Source: Halobacillus_A sp043497005
Lineage (GTDB): Bacteria > Bacillota > Bacilli > Bacillales > Halobacillaceae
Reading direction: 5' to 3'
Length of the DNA stretch: 64,000 nucleotides
Assembly: GCF_043497005.1 (NCBI RefSeq)
Contig: NZ_JBIEKE010000001.1
Coordinates: 1,178,001-1,242,000 of the forward strand
In this document: piece by piece, positions 8,349 through 16,397 of the stretch
Position numbering within the stretch: the first letter of the stretch is position 1
Layout of the letters: each line of letters starts with the position of its first letter
The notes under the pieces: generated by a model
What the model was told of the DNA's origin: nothing
Databases searched by the model: none
The model's input: the letters and a program-made list of their open reading frames with translations, nothing else
Translations under genes and position numbers: made by a program

Positions 8349-8379
8349 AGAGACCTGGAGATACTTGCTGGGTCTCCTT
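8349..8379 (+). other. intercistronic hairpin between scrA and scrB
   Basis: GAGACC and GGTCTC arms separated by 14 bases and followed by CTTTTG, in the 70-base gap before scrB. The T run is short, so partial termination or mRNA processing is more likely than a full stop. Confidence 0.5.
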
Positions 8380-8404
8380 TTGTTCAAGTAAGGAGATAAG
8401 AGTT

Positions 8405-9838
8405 ATGAGCTATGAAGAAAACTTACGTCAGCAAATATCTGATGCTGTGGATCATCAATTCCCGGTAGTGAAGCAGGATCCTTATTATCCCGGCTATCAT
8501 TTGGCTCCTCCAGCAGGCTTATTGAATGATCCTAATGGCTGGATTCAATGGAACGGAAATTATCATCTCTTTTTTCAGTGGATGCCGTTTCATACTGGTC
8601 ATGGAGCGAAATTCTGGGGTCATTTCCGGTCAGAGAACCTAATAGACTGGAAACTGGAGCCCGTTGCACTTGCGCCAAGTGATTGGTTTGATAAAAATGG
8701 ATGTTATTCAGGCAGTGCCATAGCTGATGAAGATAAATTGAAGGTTTTTTATACAGGAAACGTTAAGAATGAACGAGGAGAACGTCAGACGTATCAATGC
8801 CTCGCAGAATCAGCAGACGGCATTCAGTTTGAGAAAAAAGGTGTAAAGGTCCCTCTCCCTGAAGGTTATACCCCACATTTTCGAGATCCGAAAGTATGGA
8901 AATATAAAGACCACTGGTACATGGTGATCGGTGCTCAATCGACTGATAAAAAAGGCTGTGTAGCTTTTCTTGAATCTTCGGACTTGGAGAATTGGACACA
9001 CAGGGGAGTACTTTCTGATGCTGAAGCAACTCCGTTCAACAACTTAGGTTATATGTGGGAGTGCCCCGATCTATTTTCATTAGGGGGTAGTGAAATCTTG
9101 CTGTTCTCGCCCCAAGGATTAGCTGCAAATGGGATCGATTTCAATAACCAATATCAGTCTGGGTATGTAGTTGGTTCTCTTGATTATTCCTCTGCTTCAT
9201 TCTCGCATAGCGATTTTGAAGAGGTGGATCGTGGATTTGAGTTTTATGCCCCACAAACCACTTTAGATGATCAAGGAAGAAGACTGTTAGTTGGTTGGAT
9301 GGGAGTCCCGGACCAAAATGAATCCGAGCAGCCTACAGTATCGAATGGTTGGGTACACCAAATGACTCTGCCAAGACAATTGGAGTTGAAGGGTGAAAAG
9401 TTATATCAACTGCCATTAGAAGAGATGAAAAAATTACGAATACAGGAGCGATATAGCCAAACAGTAGACAGTGATCTTTCAACTTCTTTGGGGAGAACGG
9501 CTGAAATTGAAATAAGTGGTGAAATAGAAGAGCTGCATCTTTTTGATTATGCGAAAATTATGTATGATCGTGACGCGAATATCCTCCACCTTGAGCGATT
9601 AAGCTACGTAGACGGAACAATTGAAACTCGCAGCTGCCGTCTACCTAATGGTTTCAATCATTTGCGTCTGTTTGTTGACCATTCATCACTAGAAATATTC
9701 GTGAATAAGGGAGAAGAAGTTTTCACTTCGAGAATCTTTGCTGAAGTTGAGAACGATTCCTTAAAGGTATCTACAAAAAATACGATCCAACTTCAAGTTT
9801 GGGATTTGAAAAATGATACAATACACATTAGAGACTAA
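8405..9838 (+). CDS. scrB: sucrose-6-phosphate hydrolase (GH32)
   Basis: A 477-residue glycoside hydrolase family 32 enzyme that splits sucrose-6-phosphate into glucose-6-phosphate and fructose. The family motifs are intact: NDPNG at about 41-45 with the nucleophile Asp42, RDP at about 160-162 (transition-state stabiliser), and ECPD at about 219-222 with the acid/base Glu. A beta-sandwich-like C-terminal domain follows. An in-frame start at 8300 would overlap scrA; ATG 8405 has AAGGAG about 10 bases upstream and gives the normal N-terminus. It lies between scrA and scrK in the sucrose operon. Confidence 0.95.
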   Translation: MSYEENLRQQISDAVDHQFPVVKQDPYYPGYHLAPPAGLLNDPNGWIQWNGNYHLFFQWMPFHTGHGAKFWGHFRSENLIDWKLEPVALAPSDWFDKNGCYSGSAIADEDKLKVFYTGNVKNERGERQTYQCLAESADGIQFEKKGVKVPLPEGYTPHFRDPKVWKYKDHWYMVIGAQSTDKKGCVAFLESSDLENWTHRGVLSDAEATPFNNLGYMWECPDLFSLGGSEILLFSPQGLAANGIDFNNQYQSGYVVGSLDYSSASFSHSDFEEVDRGFEFYAPQTTLDDQGRRLLVGWMGVPDQNESEQPTVSNGWVHQMTLPRQLELKGEKLYQLPLEEMKKLRIQERYSQTVDSDLSTSLGRTAEIEISGEIEELHLFDYAKIMYDRDANILHLERLSYVDGTIETRSCRLPNGFNHLRLFVDHSSLEIFVNKGEEVFTSRIFAEVENDSLKVSTKNTIQLQVWDLKNDTIHIRD

Positions 9839-9844
9839 AATGGG

Positions 9845-10726
9845 ATGGTGAATGAGAGGATGAAGATTGGAGCAATTGAAGCGGGAGGTACAAAGTTTGT
9901 CTGTGCTGTCGGTGACGAAGAAGGTAATATTTTTGAAAAAGTAGTTATTCCTACAGAAGCCCCTGAGATAACAATGCCTAAAGTGTATAATTTTTTTAGT
10001 GACAAAGGGATCGAAAAAATGGGAGTAGGAAGCTTTGGACCAATTGATATTAATGAAAAAGGCGGGACGTATGGTCAGATTCAAAAAACGCCGAAAATTG
10101 ATTGGATTGACTTTCCTTTAGCGGGCGATATCAAAGAAAAACTTGGGGTCCCTGTAGTGGTAGATACCGATGTGAACGTAGCAGCGCTTTCTGAGGCACG
10201 CTGGGGCAATGCAATTGATGTGGATACGTGCTTATATATAACAGTAGGGACAGGGATTGGTGCAGGTGCTATCGTAAATGGCGGCACGTTAACCGGTCTT
10301 TCTCATCCTGAAATGGGACATATTGCTGTTCGACGTCATGAACAAGACACGTTTGCCGGTACTTGTCCTTATCATAAAGATTGTTTAGAAGGTATGGCAG
10401 CAGGCCCGGCGATTGAAGCAAGATGGGGAAAAGCTGGAGTAGAACTTGCTGAGGACCCGGTCGTATGGGAAATGGAAGCTTACTATTTAGCTCAAGCGCT
10501 CGTTAACTATATTTACATTCTTTCACCTGAACGAATTATTATGGGCGGAGGTGTCATGCAGCAAGAACAGCTGTTTACTTTAATTCGAAAAAATGTTGTA
10601 GAGATGCTTAACGGCTATGTCAGTTCTCCTAGACTTACGGAAGAGAATATTAACGATTACATCGTTCCGCCAGGATTGACGAATGAAGCAGGTGTCAAAG
10701 GTGCGTTAGGGTTAGCCATGCGTTAA
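9845..10726 (+). CDS. scrK: ROK-family fructokinase
   Basis: Phosphorylates the fructose released by ScrB to fructose-6-phosphate. About 293 residues. It has the N-terminal ATP-binding motif EAGGTKFVCAVG, the catalytic Asp in DTDVNVAALSEARWG, and a zinc-site region with GHIAVRRH, CPYH and DCLEG as in Bacillus fructokinases. The gene begins 6 bases after scrB stops. ATG 9860 is an alternative start and would place the ATP motif nearer the terminus; the ribosome binding sites of both are mediocre. It is the last gene of the sucrose operon. Confidence 0.9.
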   Translation: MVNERMKIGAIEAGGTKFVCAVGDEEGNIFEKVVIPTEAPEITMPKVYNFFSDKGIEKMGVGSFGPIDINEKGGTYGQIQKTPKIDWIDFPLAGDIKEKLGVPVVVDTDVNVAALSEARWGNAIDVDTCLYITVGTGIGAGAIVNGGTLTGLSHPEMGHIAVRRHEQDTFAGTCPYHKDCLEGMAAGPAIEARWGKAGVELAEDPVVWEMEAYYLAQALVNYIYILSPERIIMGGGVMQQEQLFTLIRKNVVEMLNGYVSSPRLTEENINDYIVPPGLTNEAGVKGALGLAMR

Positions 10727-10756
10727 AGAGTCTGGAATATAAGTGAATAATACATA

Positions 10757-10792
10757 AATGATCCGAACGATTCTATTGAAATCAGTTCGGAT
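10757..10792 (+). terminator. terminator-like hairpin after scrK (copy of dispersed repeat hairpin)
   Basis: ATCCGAACGAT pairs with ATCAGTTCGGAT, then TTATTTATAG. The CCGAAC/GTTCGG stem is the same as at 27375 and 41866, so this terminator derives from a dispersed repeat. The remaining bases to 10960 show nothing I can support. Confidence 0.65.
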
Positions 10793-10959
10793 TATTTATA
10801 GTACATCGAATGTGCGCCGTGCCATCCACGGAAATCAATTTAACACCCATTCTTATGTTCAATTATCTGCTCCTAAATTACCGTCCTTTTTGGCGCAATT
10901 GCTTTACTAATATCCTGGTCTATTTTTAATTCTCATACCTTACCCATATTAATGCATAG

Positions 10960-10993
10960 AAAAAGCACACCCGGCAGAATTGCCAGGCGTGCT
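10960..10993 (-). terminator. rho-independent terminator of the mannosylglycerate operon
   Basis: On the minus strand AGCACGCCTGGCA pairs with TGCCGGGTGTGCT (one G-U pair and a G/G mismatch), then a short T run. It starts 6 bases after the manA stop and closes the operon. Confidence 0.8.
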
Positions 10994-10998
10994 AAATC

Positions 10999-11955
10999 TT
11001 ATTTATTGGAGCGGGAAGTAATCATTTTCGCTCTTCCGCTTACCGTGTAATTGTTAATTGTAGCAGGAATGATGAAATGATCACCTTTCTTAAAGGAATA
11101 ATCTTTTGAATCAATGGTTACAACACCTTCACCGGTGAGGACACTGATGAGTGTGTACTTATTTGGATAAAGCTCATTGCTTTTTCCATCTAAGTCCCAA
11201 TGATGAACCGTGAAATATTTCTCTTCCACGAGCTTCTCAAATCGTAAACCTGCTTCTAAATACGAATCACGTACAACTTCAGGATCTTTATGGGGAACCT
11301 TTGTTACGTCAAGTGAACGATCTAAATGAAGTTCACGCTTTTGTCCATCGGCCCTAACGCGATCATAATCGTAGACACGATAGGTGATATCAGAGCTTTG
11401 CTGCGTTTCAAGAATTTGAATGCCTTCCCCAATGGCGTGAATGGTACCACTTGGAACGTAAAAGAAATCTCCTGGCTGAACAGGAATCCGGCGAAGTAAT
11501 TGATTCCATTGACCATCTCTTACCATGGCAGTAAGTTCATCTTTACTTTTGGCATAATGTCCGAAAATGATTTCTGATTCTTCCTCACAGTCGATCACAT
11601 ACCAACACTCAGTTTTTCCGTAATTCTCACCTTCGATTTCCCGTGCGTACGTGTCATCAGGGTGTACTTGTACTGAAAGATCTTTTTTTGAATCTAAAAT
11701 CTTCACCAGTAATGGAAATTCATCACCTTGTTCGTCAGCGAACAATTCACGGTGGCTGTCCCAAGCCTGATTTAATGTTTTCCCTGCAAGAGGGCCATTT
11801 ATAATTCTGTTAGGTCCATTCGCATGGCCGGAAATTCCCCAGCATTCTCCCGTTTCATCAGAAGGAATATTATAATGAAAAAGATCTCTTAGTTTGGTTC
11901 CTCCCCAGATTCGTTCTTTGAATTCCGGAGAAAGAAAAATAGGTTCCTGATACAT
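10999..11955 (-). CDS. manA: mannose-6-phosphate isomerase, class I
   Basis: Interconverts mannose-6-phosphate and fructose-6-phosphate. The 318-residue protein is the short Bacillus-type ManA. Zinc ligands of the cupin fold are visible: Q96 and H98 in SVQVHPDD, E116 in KTECWYV and H173 in SGTIHAIG. It lies 72 bases downstream of the GH13 gene and is the last gene of the unit that starts with the EIIABC permease. In this setting it would take the mannose-6-phosphate released by the GH38 enzyme into glycolysis. The gap upstream could hold a secondary promoter, but none is clear. Confidence 0.93.
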   Translation of the reverse strand: MYQEPIFLSPEFKERIWGGTKLRDLFHYNIPSDETGECWGISGHANGPNRIINGPLAGKTLNQAWDSHRELFADEQGDEFPLLVKILDSKKDLSVQVHPDDTYAREIEGENYGKTECWYVIDCEEESEIIFGHYAKSKDELTAMVRDGQWNQLLRRIPVQPGDFFYVPSGTIHAIGEGIQILETQQSSDITYRVYDYDRVRADGQKRELHLDRSLDVTKVPHKDPEVVRDSYLEAGLRFEKLVEEKYFTVHHWDLDGKSNELYPNKYTLISVLTGEGVVTIDSKDYSFKKGDHFIIPATINNYTVSGRAKMITSRSNK

Positions 11956-12027
11956 AGTTGCTTCACACCTTTACGTCTGAATGTTTACTCTATCGGTCAT
12001 TGTACCACAAGTTTGTATAATAAGTTG

Positions 12028-13698
12028 TCAACGTCTCAGCCATATAAAGTCGTAGCCCCCAAGGGTAATGGATCCACTATTACCAACTGGGCCCCAAAGC
12101 TTTGTACCATGATAAGGTAAATTAAACGAAACATCATCGCGTGATGTGTTCACGGCAAAAAATATTTCTTCTCCCGTCTGTTCGTTTATTCGCTTTAACG
12201 CGAAAATACGCTCATCTATTTCTAAGACCTCCTGGACAGCGTATGGGGAAAATGCTGTTTCACTTTGTCTAATATGAATCATCTCTTTAAGTCCGTAAAA
12301 AATGGCTGAGCGCCTCTCATTTTCATGGACTTCTCGTTTAATCCGCTCGTACTCTAACTTCTCCCGGTTAATTCGACGAGGGATCCCAGAAACCTCATAC
12401 CCTTTTCGATCATTCTTTGAACCTAGCAAAGAATGGTAATAAATCGCGGGCACACCAATAACGGAGAGTAAAATAGAATGGGCAGCCAGCATTTTCTTTA
12501 CCCCGTCTGCTTCCGTAAGGTCTTCTTCTTTGTTTATAAGTGCCTCAGAATAATTAATGTTTAACTCGTATACGGATTGACTTCCATCTGGATTACTTTT
12601 ATAAGAAACTTCTCCGCCGTTTCGCTTCACTTGTTCAACGAGCAGGTGTTGTTCCTTGTCTTTTAAAATGCCTTCTGTCGGACGCATACCTATACCATCA
12701 TGGCTGGCTAAAAAGTTAAAATAAGTGGCTGAATCAGATACTTTCTCAATTGATTTTGCCCATTCCGTTAATTTATCAGCCTTATGAGTCATCAAACTAT
12801 AGAGAACAAGGGGAGGGAGGCTGAATTGATAGACCATGTTAGCTTCATTCTTCCCATCTCCAAAATAGCTGATGTTTTCTTTGTGCGGCACATTTGTCTC
12901 CGTAATGAGCTGAGTATTCGGCTTAAAGGCATTGAGGATCGTATGCCATAAGCGGATAATTTCATGCGCTTCTTCTAAGTGAATGGAGGTTGTACCTGAT
13001 TTTTTCCAAATAAATCCGATCGCGTCTAACCGAATGCTTGCAGCTCCTTGGTTTGCGTACTCTAGTAATATATCTGTCATTTCCACGAGTACAGGAATAT
13101 GCTTGAAGTTCACATCCACTTGATCCTCACTAAATGTTGTCCAAGCTGTTTTCCCACCCCCATACTCATGAAAAAGAGGAGAAGTTCTCGGCCGGACCAC
13201 TTGACTGGTGTCAAACTGTTCATCTTTCGGGATAAAGTAATGACGGTAGTCGGGATGATCTTTTAAATACTCCTGAAACCACTCACTTGATTTCGACATG
13301 TGGTTCGCAACAAAGTCAAACATCATTCGAAAATCATTGGAGAAGGAACGAATATCAGACCATGAACCGAGCTCAGGGTTGATCGCACGATAATCCGTAA
13401 CTGAAAAGCCGTCATCCGACGTATAAGGAAACATTGGCAAAAGGTGCACATCAGTAATGGTTTCACCTGCTTCTTCTTTTAAAAACTGATGCAGAGCTGG
13501 CAGTGCAGGTTCATTTTTACTATAAATGCTGTCCCCGTAGGAAATGAGATAGACGCTCTTTTCCGTTGGAGTCTTTGCGGCCTGCCATTCCTCTTTTTCC
13601 CAGCGATTGATAAGCTGCTCAAAAAGCTGTAGATCCTTATCTGAAACGTCATCATAAATGTTTACTAAATGCTTTTTTATTTGATCCAGCAAATTCAT
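12028..13698 (-). CDS. GH13 sucrose-phosphorylase-like glycosyl phosphorylase
   Basis: A 556-residue alpha-amylase-family enzyme resembling the sucrose phosphorylase subgroup (GH13_18). The catalytic triad is intact: nucleophile D225 in SIRLDAIGF, acid/base E267 in LITETNVP and D334 in SHDGIG. The AN H motif DFVANHMS lies near residues 128-135. There is no signal peptide, so it is cytoplasmic. Known members split sucrose, sucrose-6-phosphate, glucosylglycerate or glucosylglycerol with phosphate. Position between a mannosylglycerate-type GH38 and manA favours glucosylglycerate or its phosphate, by inference. ATG 13698 shares one base with the upstream stop codon and has GGAGG 9 bases before it, so the two genes are translationally coupled. 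Confidence 0.85.
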   Translation of the reverse strand: MNLLDQIKKHLVNIYDDVSDKDLQLFEQLINRWEKEEWQAAKTPTEKSVYLISYGDSIYSKNEPALPALHQFLKEEAGETITDVHLLPMFPYTSDDGFSVTDYRAINPELGSWSDIRSFSNDFRMMFDFVANHMSKSSEWFQEYLKDHPDYRHYFIPKDEQFDTSQVVRPRTSPLFHEYGGGKTAWTTFSEDQVDVNFKHIPVLVEMTDILLEYANQGAASIRLDAIGFIWKKSGTTSIHLEEAHEIIRLWHTILNAFKPNTQLITETNVPHKENISYFGDGKNEANMVYQFSLPPLVLYSLMTHKADKLTEWAKSIEKVSDSATYFNFLASHDGIGMRPTEGILKDKEQHLLVEQVKRNGGEVSYKSNPDGSQSVYELNINYSEALINKEEDLTEADGVKKMLAAHSILLSVIGVPAIYYHSLLGSKNDRKGYEVSGIPRRINREKLEYERIKREVHENERRSAIFYGLKEMIHIRQSETAFSPYAVQEVLEIDERIFALKRINEQTGEEIFFAVNTSRDDVSFNLPYHGTKLWGPVGNSGSITLGGYDFIWLRR

Positions 13699-16337
13699 CA
13701 CTCAGCACCTCCGTTGGATAATCGAATCGTCTGAAAGCTTTTCGCTTCCACAAACAAATCACCTTCAGGCTCTTCGTTTAAATTTACCGCTTCGACATCG
13801 GGGCGTCCTTTGATATCAATTGCACGTTTAACATCAGCAGGATTGAACACTCTAATAATTAAATCTTTACTGTCATAAGCTTTTTTCACTGAACTGACAA
13901 ACAATCCATCATCGAAAAGTTCAGTAAGGGAATACTGACTAGGCAGCTTTTTCACGGGGTATGGAATTTCAAATCTGTCCAGTCGTTCTTCAAAAGTATT
14001 TAATTCTTGTCTCTGATACGTCACATAACGTTCCTTGTAACGTACGGCACTATCAAACAATTCTTCTGCGCAAAGCTCACTGCCAGACAACCGCAGTGCG
14101 TATTCAAACGTCATTTCTCCGTGCATCTGAGCATCAGGAGTCGTCACGACCTTATTGTTAATTCCAGAAGCACGTCCAGGTCTCCACATTAAATCATCGC
14201 GTCCAAGCAGCCCGACACTACGGAACATCGTGAGAGCAATCGAAGAATCGACAATCTCATATTCTTTTATTCCTTTTGTGAATGCCATAAGTGAACCACG
14301 CTCACTTAAAAGCCCGGCGAACTGTTCGACTTTATAAATAGGAACGGGCGCTTCCTTGTATCCTTGCTCACGCCAGTCAGTCATTCGCTCACTTACTACA
14401 GGACGACGAATTAAACTATATCCCTGATCGCCATAAGAGAAATTCGGATTTTCCACAGGCGTTTTCACCAGAACACGTAAGCGGTGATCATTTACGTGGT
14501 TATCCACCACATGTTTCATTCGAACAAAGCTTTCATCCTTGCGAAGTTCAATGACCGTCTTTATAGAAAAAGCTTCATCAGAAACACCCTGTTTACGAGC
14601 CGATAAGTCTTGCGGTAATTGCATCTTGTGGCTCACGGTCAACCTGTGCACAGCATCGGAATGCTCCACAGAAAGAAGCTCAGCCTTACCAGAGATGATG
14701 GGTGGGTCATTTGGAAGAGGAGAATAATCGTATGAATCTCCTGCGTCTGCCGTATCCTCAAATTGAATAAAATCTTTAATTGTTGCGTTGGAAGCACGTT
14801 CTTGTAACGTAAGGGTGCCGTCTTTCCATTCCACGGAATAATGACGGTTACCGATCGATTGAGCTTGCACTTCACTAAGATTGTCACTAATACCTTCCTC
14901 TTCAACAATCTTCCACGTAGAGTACCCTAACGCAGGCAATTCCGTGTGAGGAATATACACTTCTGAGCGGTAGTAACCAGGAATCTCGACCTCTTGATCT
15001 CCTTGGGCAGTAACCACTATTTTTTTCCCTCCGCTCAAGTAATCTTGTTGCATAATAGAAAATTTGAGTTTCTCCTCCTTCATGGAATGGATTCCAAACT
15101 GAGGTGTTTTTGTAAACATTACGGATTGAATGCCGCCCTGGTAGGGTTTAGGATCTGTATTAAAGATCACTACAAGATCATCATGCTTTTCTTCGTTACG
15201 AATCGCTTCCGTCATTTGTTTTTTAAGAAGATTCATAAGACCATCTGCCTGACGATTCACTTTTATGAGACGTTGGATGATATCGTGATTCGTCTCATCA
15301 GAGTTACAACCTCCGATGCTGTCATGTGCATGCACATCAAACAGCTGTTTCCACATAAGATCCAGCCATTCTTGAGGGTATCTAAGGCCTACGTGTAAAG
15401 CAATTGTAGCAAGAGGTTCTAATTGGTGAATGAGTTTGTGTTCGACTTCATCGTTCAGTTTTTTAATATCATACCGCTGTGAACCGATTGTGTTGTGGAT
15501 GCGTGAACCTTCGGTTCCGATCAGTTCCCCTTCAATCACGTTATTAAAGAAGTTGGATTCCCATGTATCATTCATAAAAGTCTCATAATCTGATAGGACA
15601 AATTCATAGCGATCATCTTTTTTATTTAATTGCTGAATGGTCGCCGGGAAATGAGCGCGGACCAATACTTGGTCACCTCCTGAAGGAAGAAGTAAGTGAT
15701 TCGTGTCTTGATTTACGTTTTCAAGTTTCTCAAGCATCGGCTGTAGACGCTCGTAATGAAATTCATCATCTGAACTTAAGAATTTTCCTGGCCCGTATCC
15801 TAAAGGGATAACATTTGCTTTTACTTGTTTTCCGTCTGGAGACTGCCACAAGAAATTCGTGTTCCCATCAAGTTGGTCTTGATAGATGCCTCGTTGAAGT
15901 ATGGCGTTATCAATACCGAATCCTTTAAAAATAGAAGGGAGGTACTGGTTTTGCCCGAAGATGTCGGGGAGATAGCCGATGTTCATCGAATGACCCATCT
16001 CTTTGGCACCTTTAACTCCGTAAAGCAAATTTCTAATCAGTGATTCTTTGTGGACGAGTAAAGAGTCCGCCTGCGTATACCAAGGCCCGACAAACAGTCG
16101 TTTCTCGGTAATTAGACTACGAAGACGTTCGGTGTTCTTAGGACGCACTTTTAAATACTCATCAACAATGGAAATTTGAGCGTCAAATACATACCCGTGA
16201 TAATCTGGGTTTTCTTCTAAAATCGTTACGAGATGATCAAGGTTTTCAGCAAGTAATAAGTTTGAATCCTCTATAGTGAAATACCATTCCCTGTCCCAGT
16301 GAGAGTGGGGAACGACATAAACGCGCTTTTTTGACAT
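13698..16337 (-). CDS. mngB: GH38 alpha-mannosidase, probable 2-O-(6-P-mannosyl)-glycerate hydrolase
   Basis: An 879-residue glycoside hydrolase family 38 protein of the bacterial MngB type. The N-terminal catalytic domain opens with HSHWDREWYF (residues 11-20), where H13 and D15 are likely zinc ligands. It also carries GYLPDIFGQ at about 121-129, with D125 the probable nucleophile. The middle and C-terminal beta domains of GH38 follow. With an adjacent EIIABC, the expected reaction is hydrolysis of 2-O-(6-phospho-mannosyl)-D-glycerate to mannose-6-phosphate and glycerate. The start is preceded by GGAGGAAG. It lies 60 bases after the permease gene. An alternative is another 6-phospho-mannoside substrate. 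Confidence 0.88.
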   Translation of the reverse strand: MSKKRVYVVPHSHWDREWYFTIEDSNLLLAENLDHLVTILEENPDYHGYVFDAQISIVDEYLKVRPKNTERLRSLITEKRLFVGPWYTQADSLLVHKESLIRNLLYGVKGAKEMGHSMNIGYLPDIFGQNQYLPSIFKGFGIDNAILQRGIYQDQLDGNTNFLWQSPDGKQVKANVIPLGYGPGKFLSSDDEFHYERLQPMLEKLENVNQDTNHLLLPSGGDQVLVRAHFPATIQQLNKKDDRYEFVLSDYETFMNDTWESNFFNNVIEGELIGTEGSRIHNTIGSQRYDIKKLNDEVEHKLIHQLEPLATIALHVGLRYPQEWLDLMWKQLFDVHAHDSIGGCNSDETNHDIIQRLIKVNRQADGLMNLLKKQMTEAIRNEEKHDDLVVIFNTDPKPYQGGIQSVMFTKTPQFGIHSMKEEKLKFSIMQQDYLSGGKKIVVTAQGDQEVEIPGYYRSEVYIPHTELPALGYSTWKIVEEEGISDNLSEVQAQSIGNRHYSVEWKDGTLTLQERASNATIKDFIQFEDTADAGDSYDYSPLPNDPPIISGKAELLSVEHSDAVHRLTVSHKMQLPQDLSARKQGVSDEAFSIKTVIELRKDESFVRMKHVVDNHVNDHRLRVLVKTPVENPNFSYGDQGYSLIRRPVVSERMTDWREQGYKEAPVPIYKVEQFAGLLSERGSLMAFTKGIKEYEIVDSSIALTMFRSVGLLGRDDLMWRPGRASGINNKVVTTPDAQMHGEMTFEYALRLSGSELCAEELFDSAVRYKERYVTYQRQELNTFEERLDRFEIPYPVKKLPSQYSLTELFDDGLFVSSVKKAYDSKDLIIRVFNPADVKRAIDIKGRPDVEAVNLNEEPEGDLFVEAKSFQTIRLSNGGAE

Positions 16338-16397
16338 GGAAAACTTCCTCCTTTAGCATGGGAGCCTGCCCGGGGGAGTACGGACAGGCAAGGTGAG

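Noticed and set aside
14994..15398. 134-codon frame opposite the GH38 gene
   Set aside because: Antisense shadow of mngB; composition is rich in H, F and C and matches no protein-like pattern.
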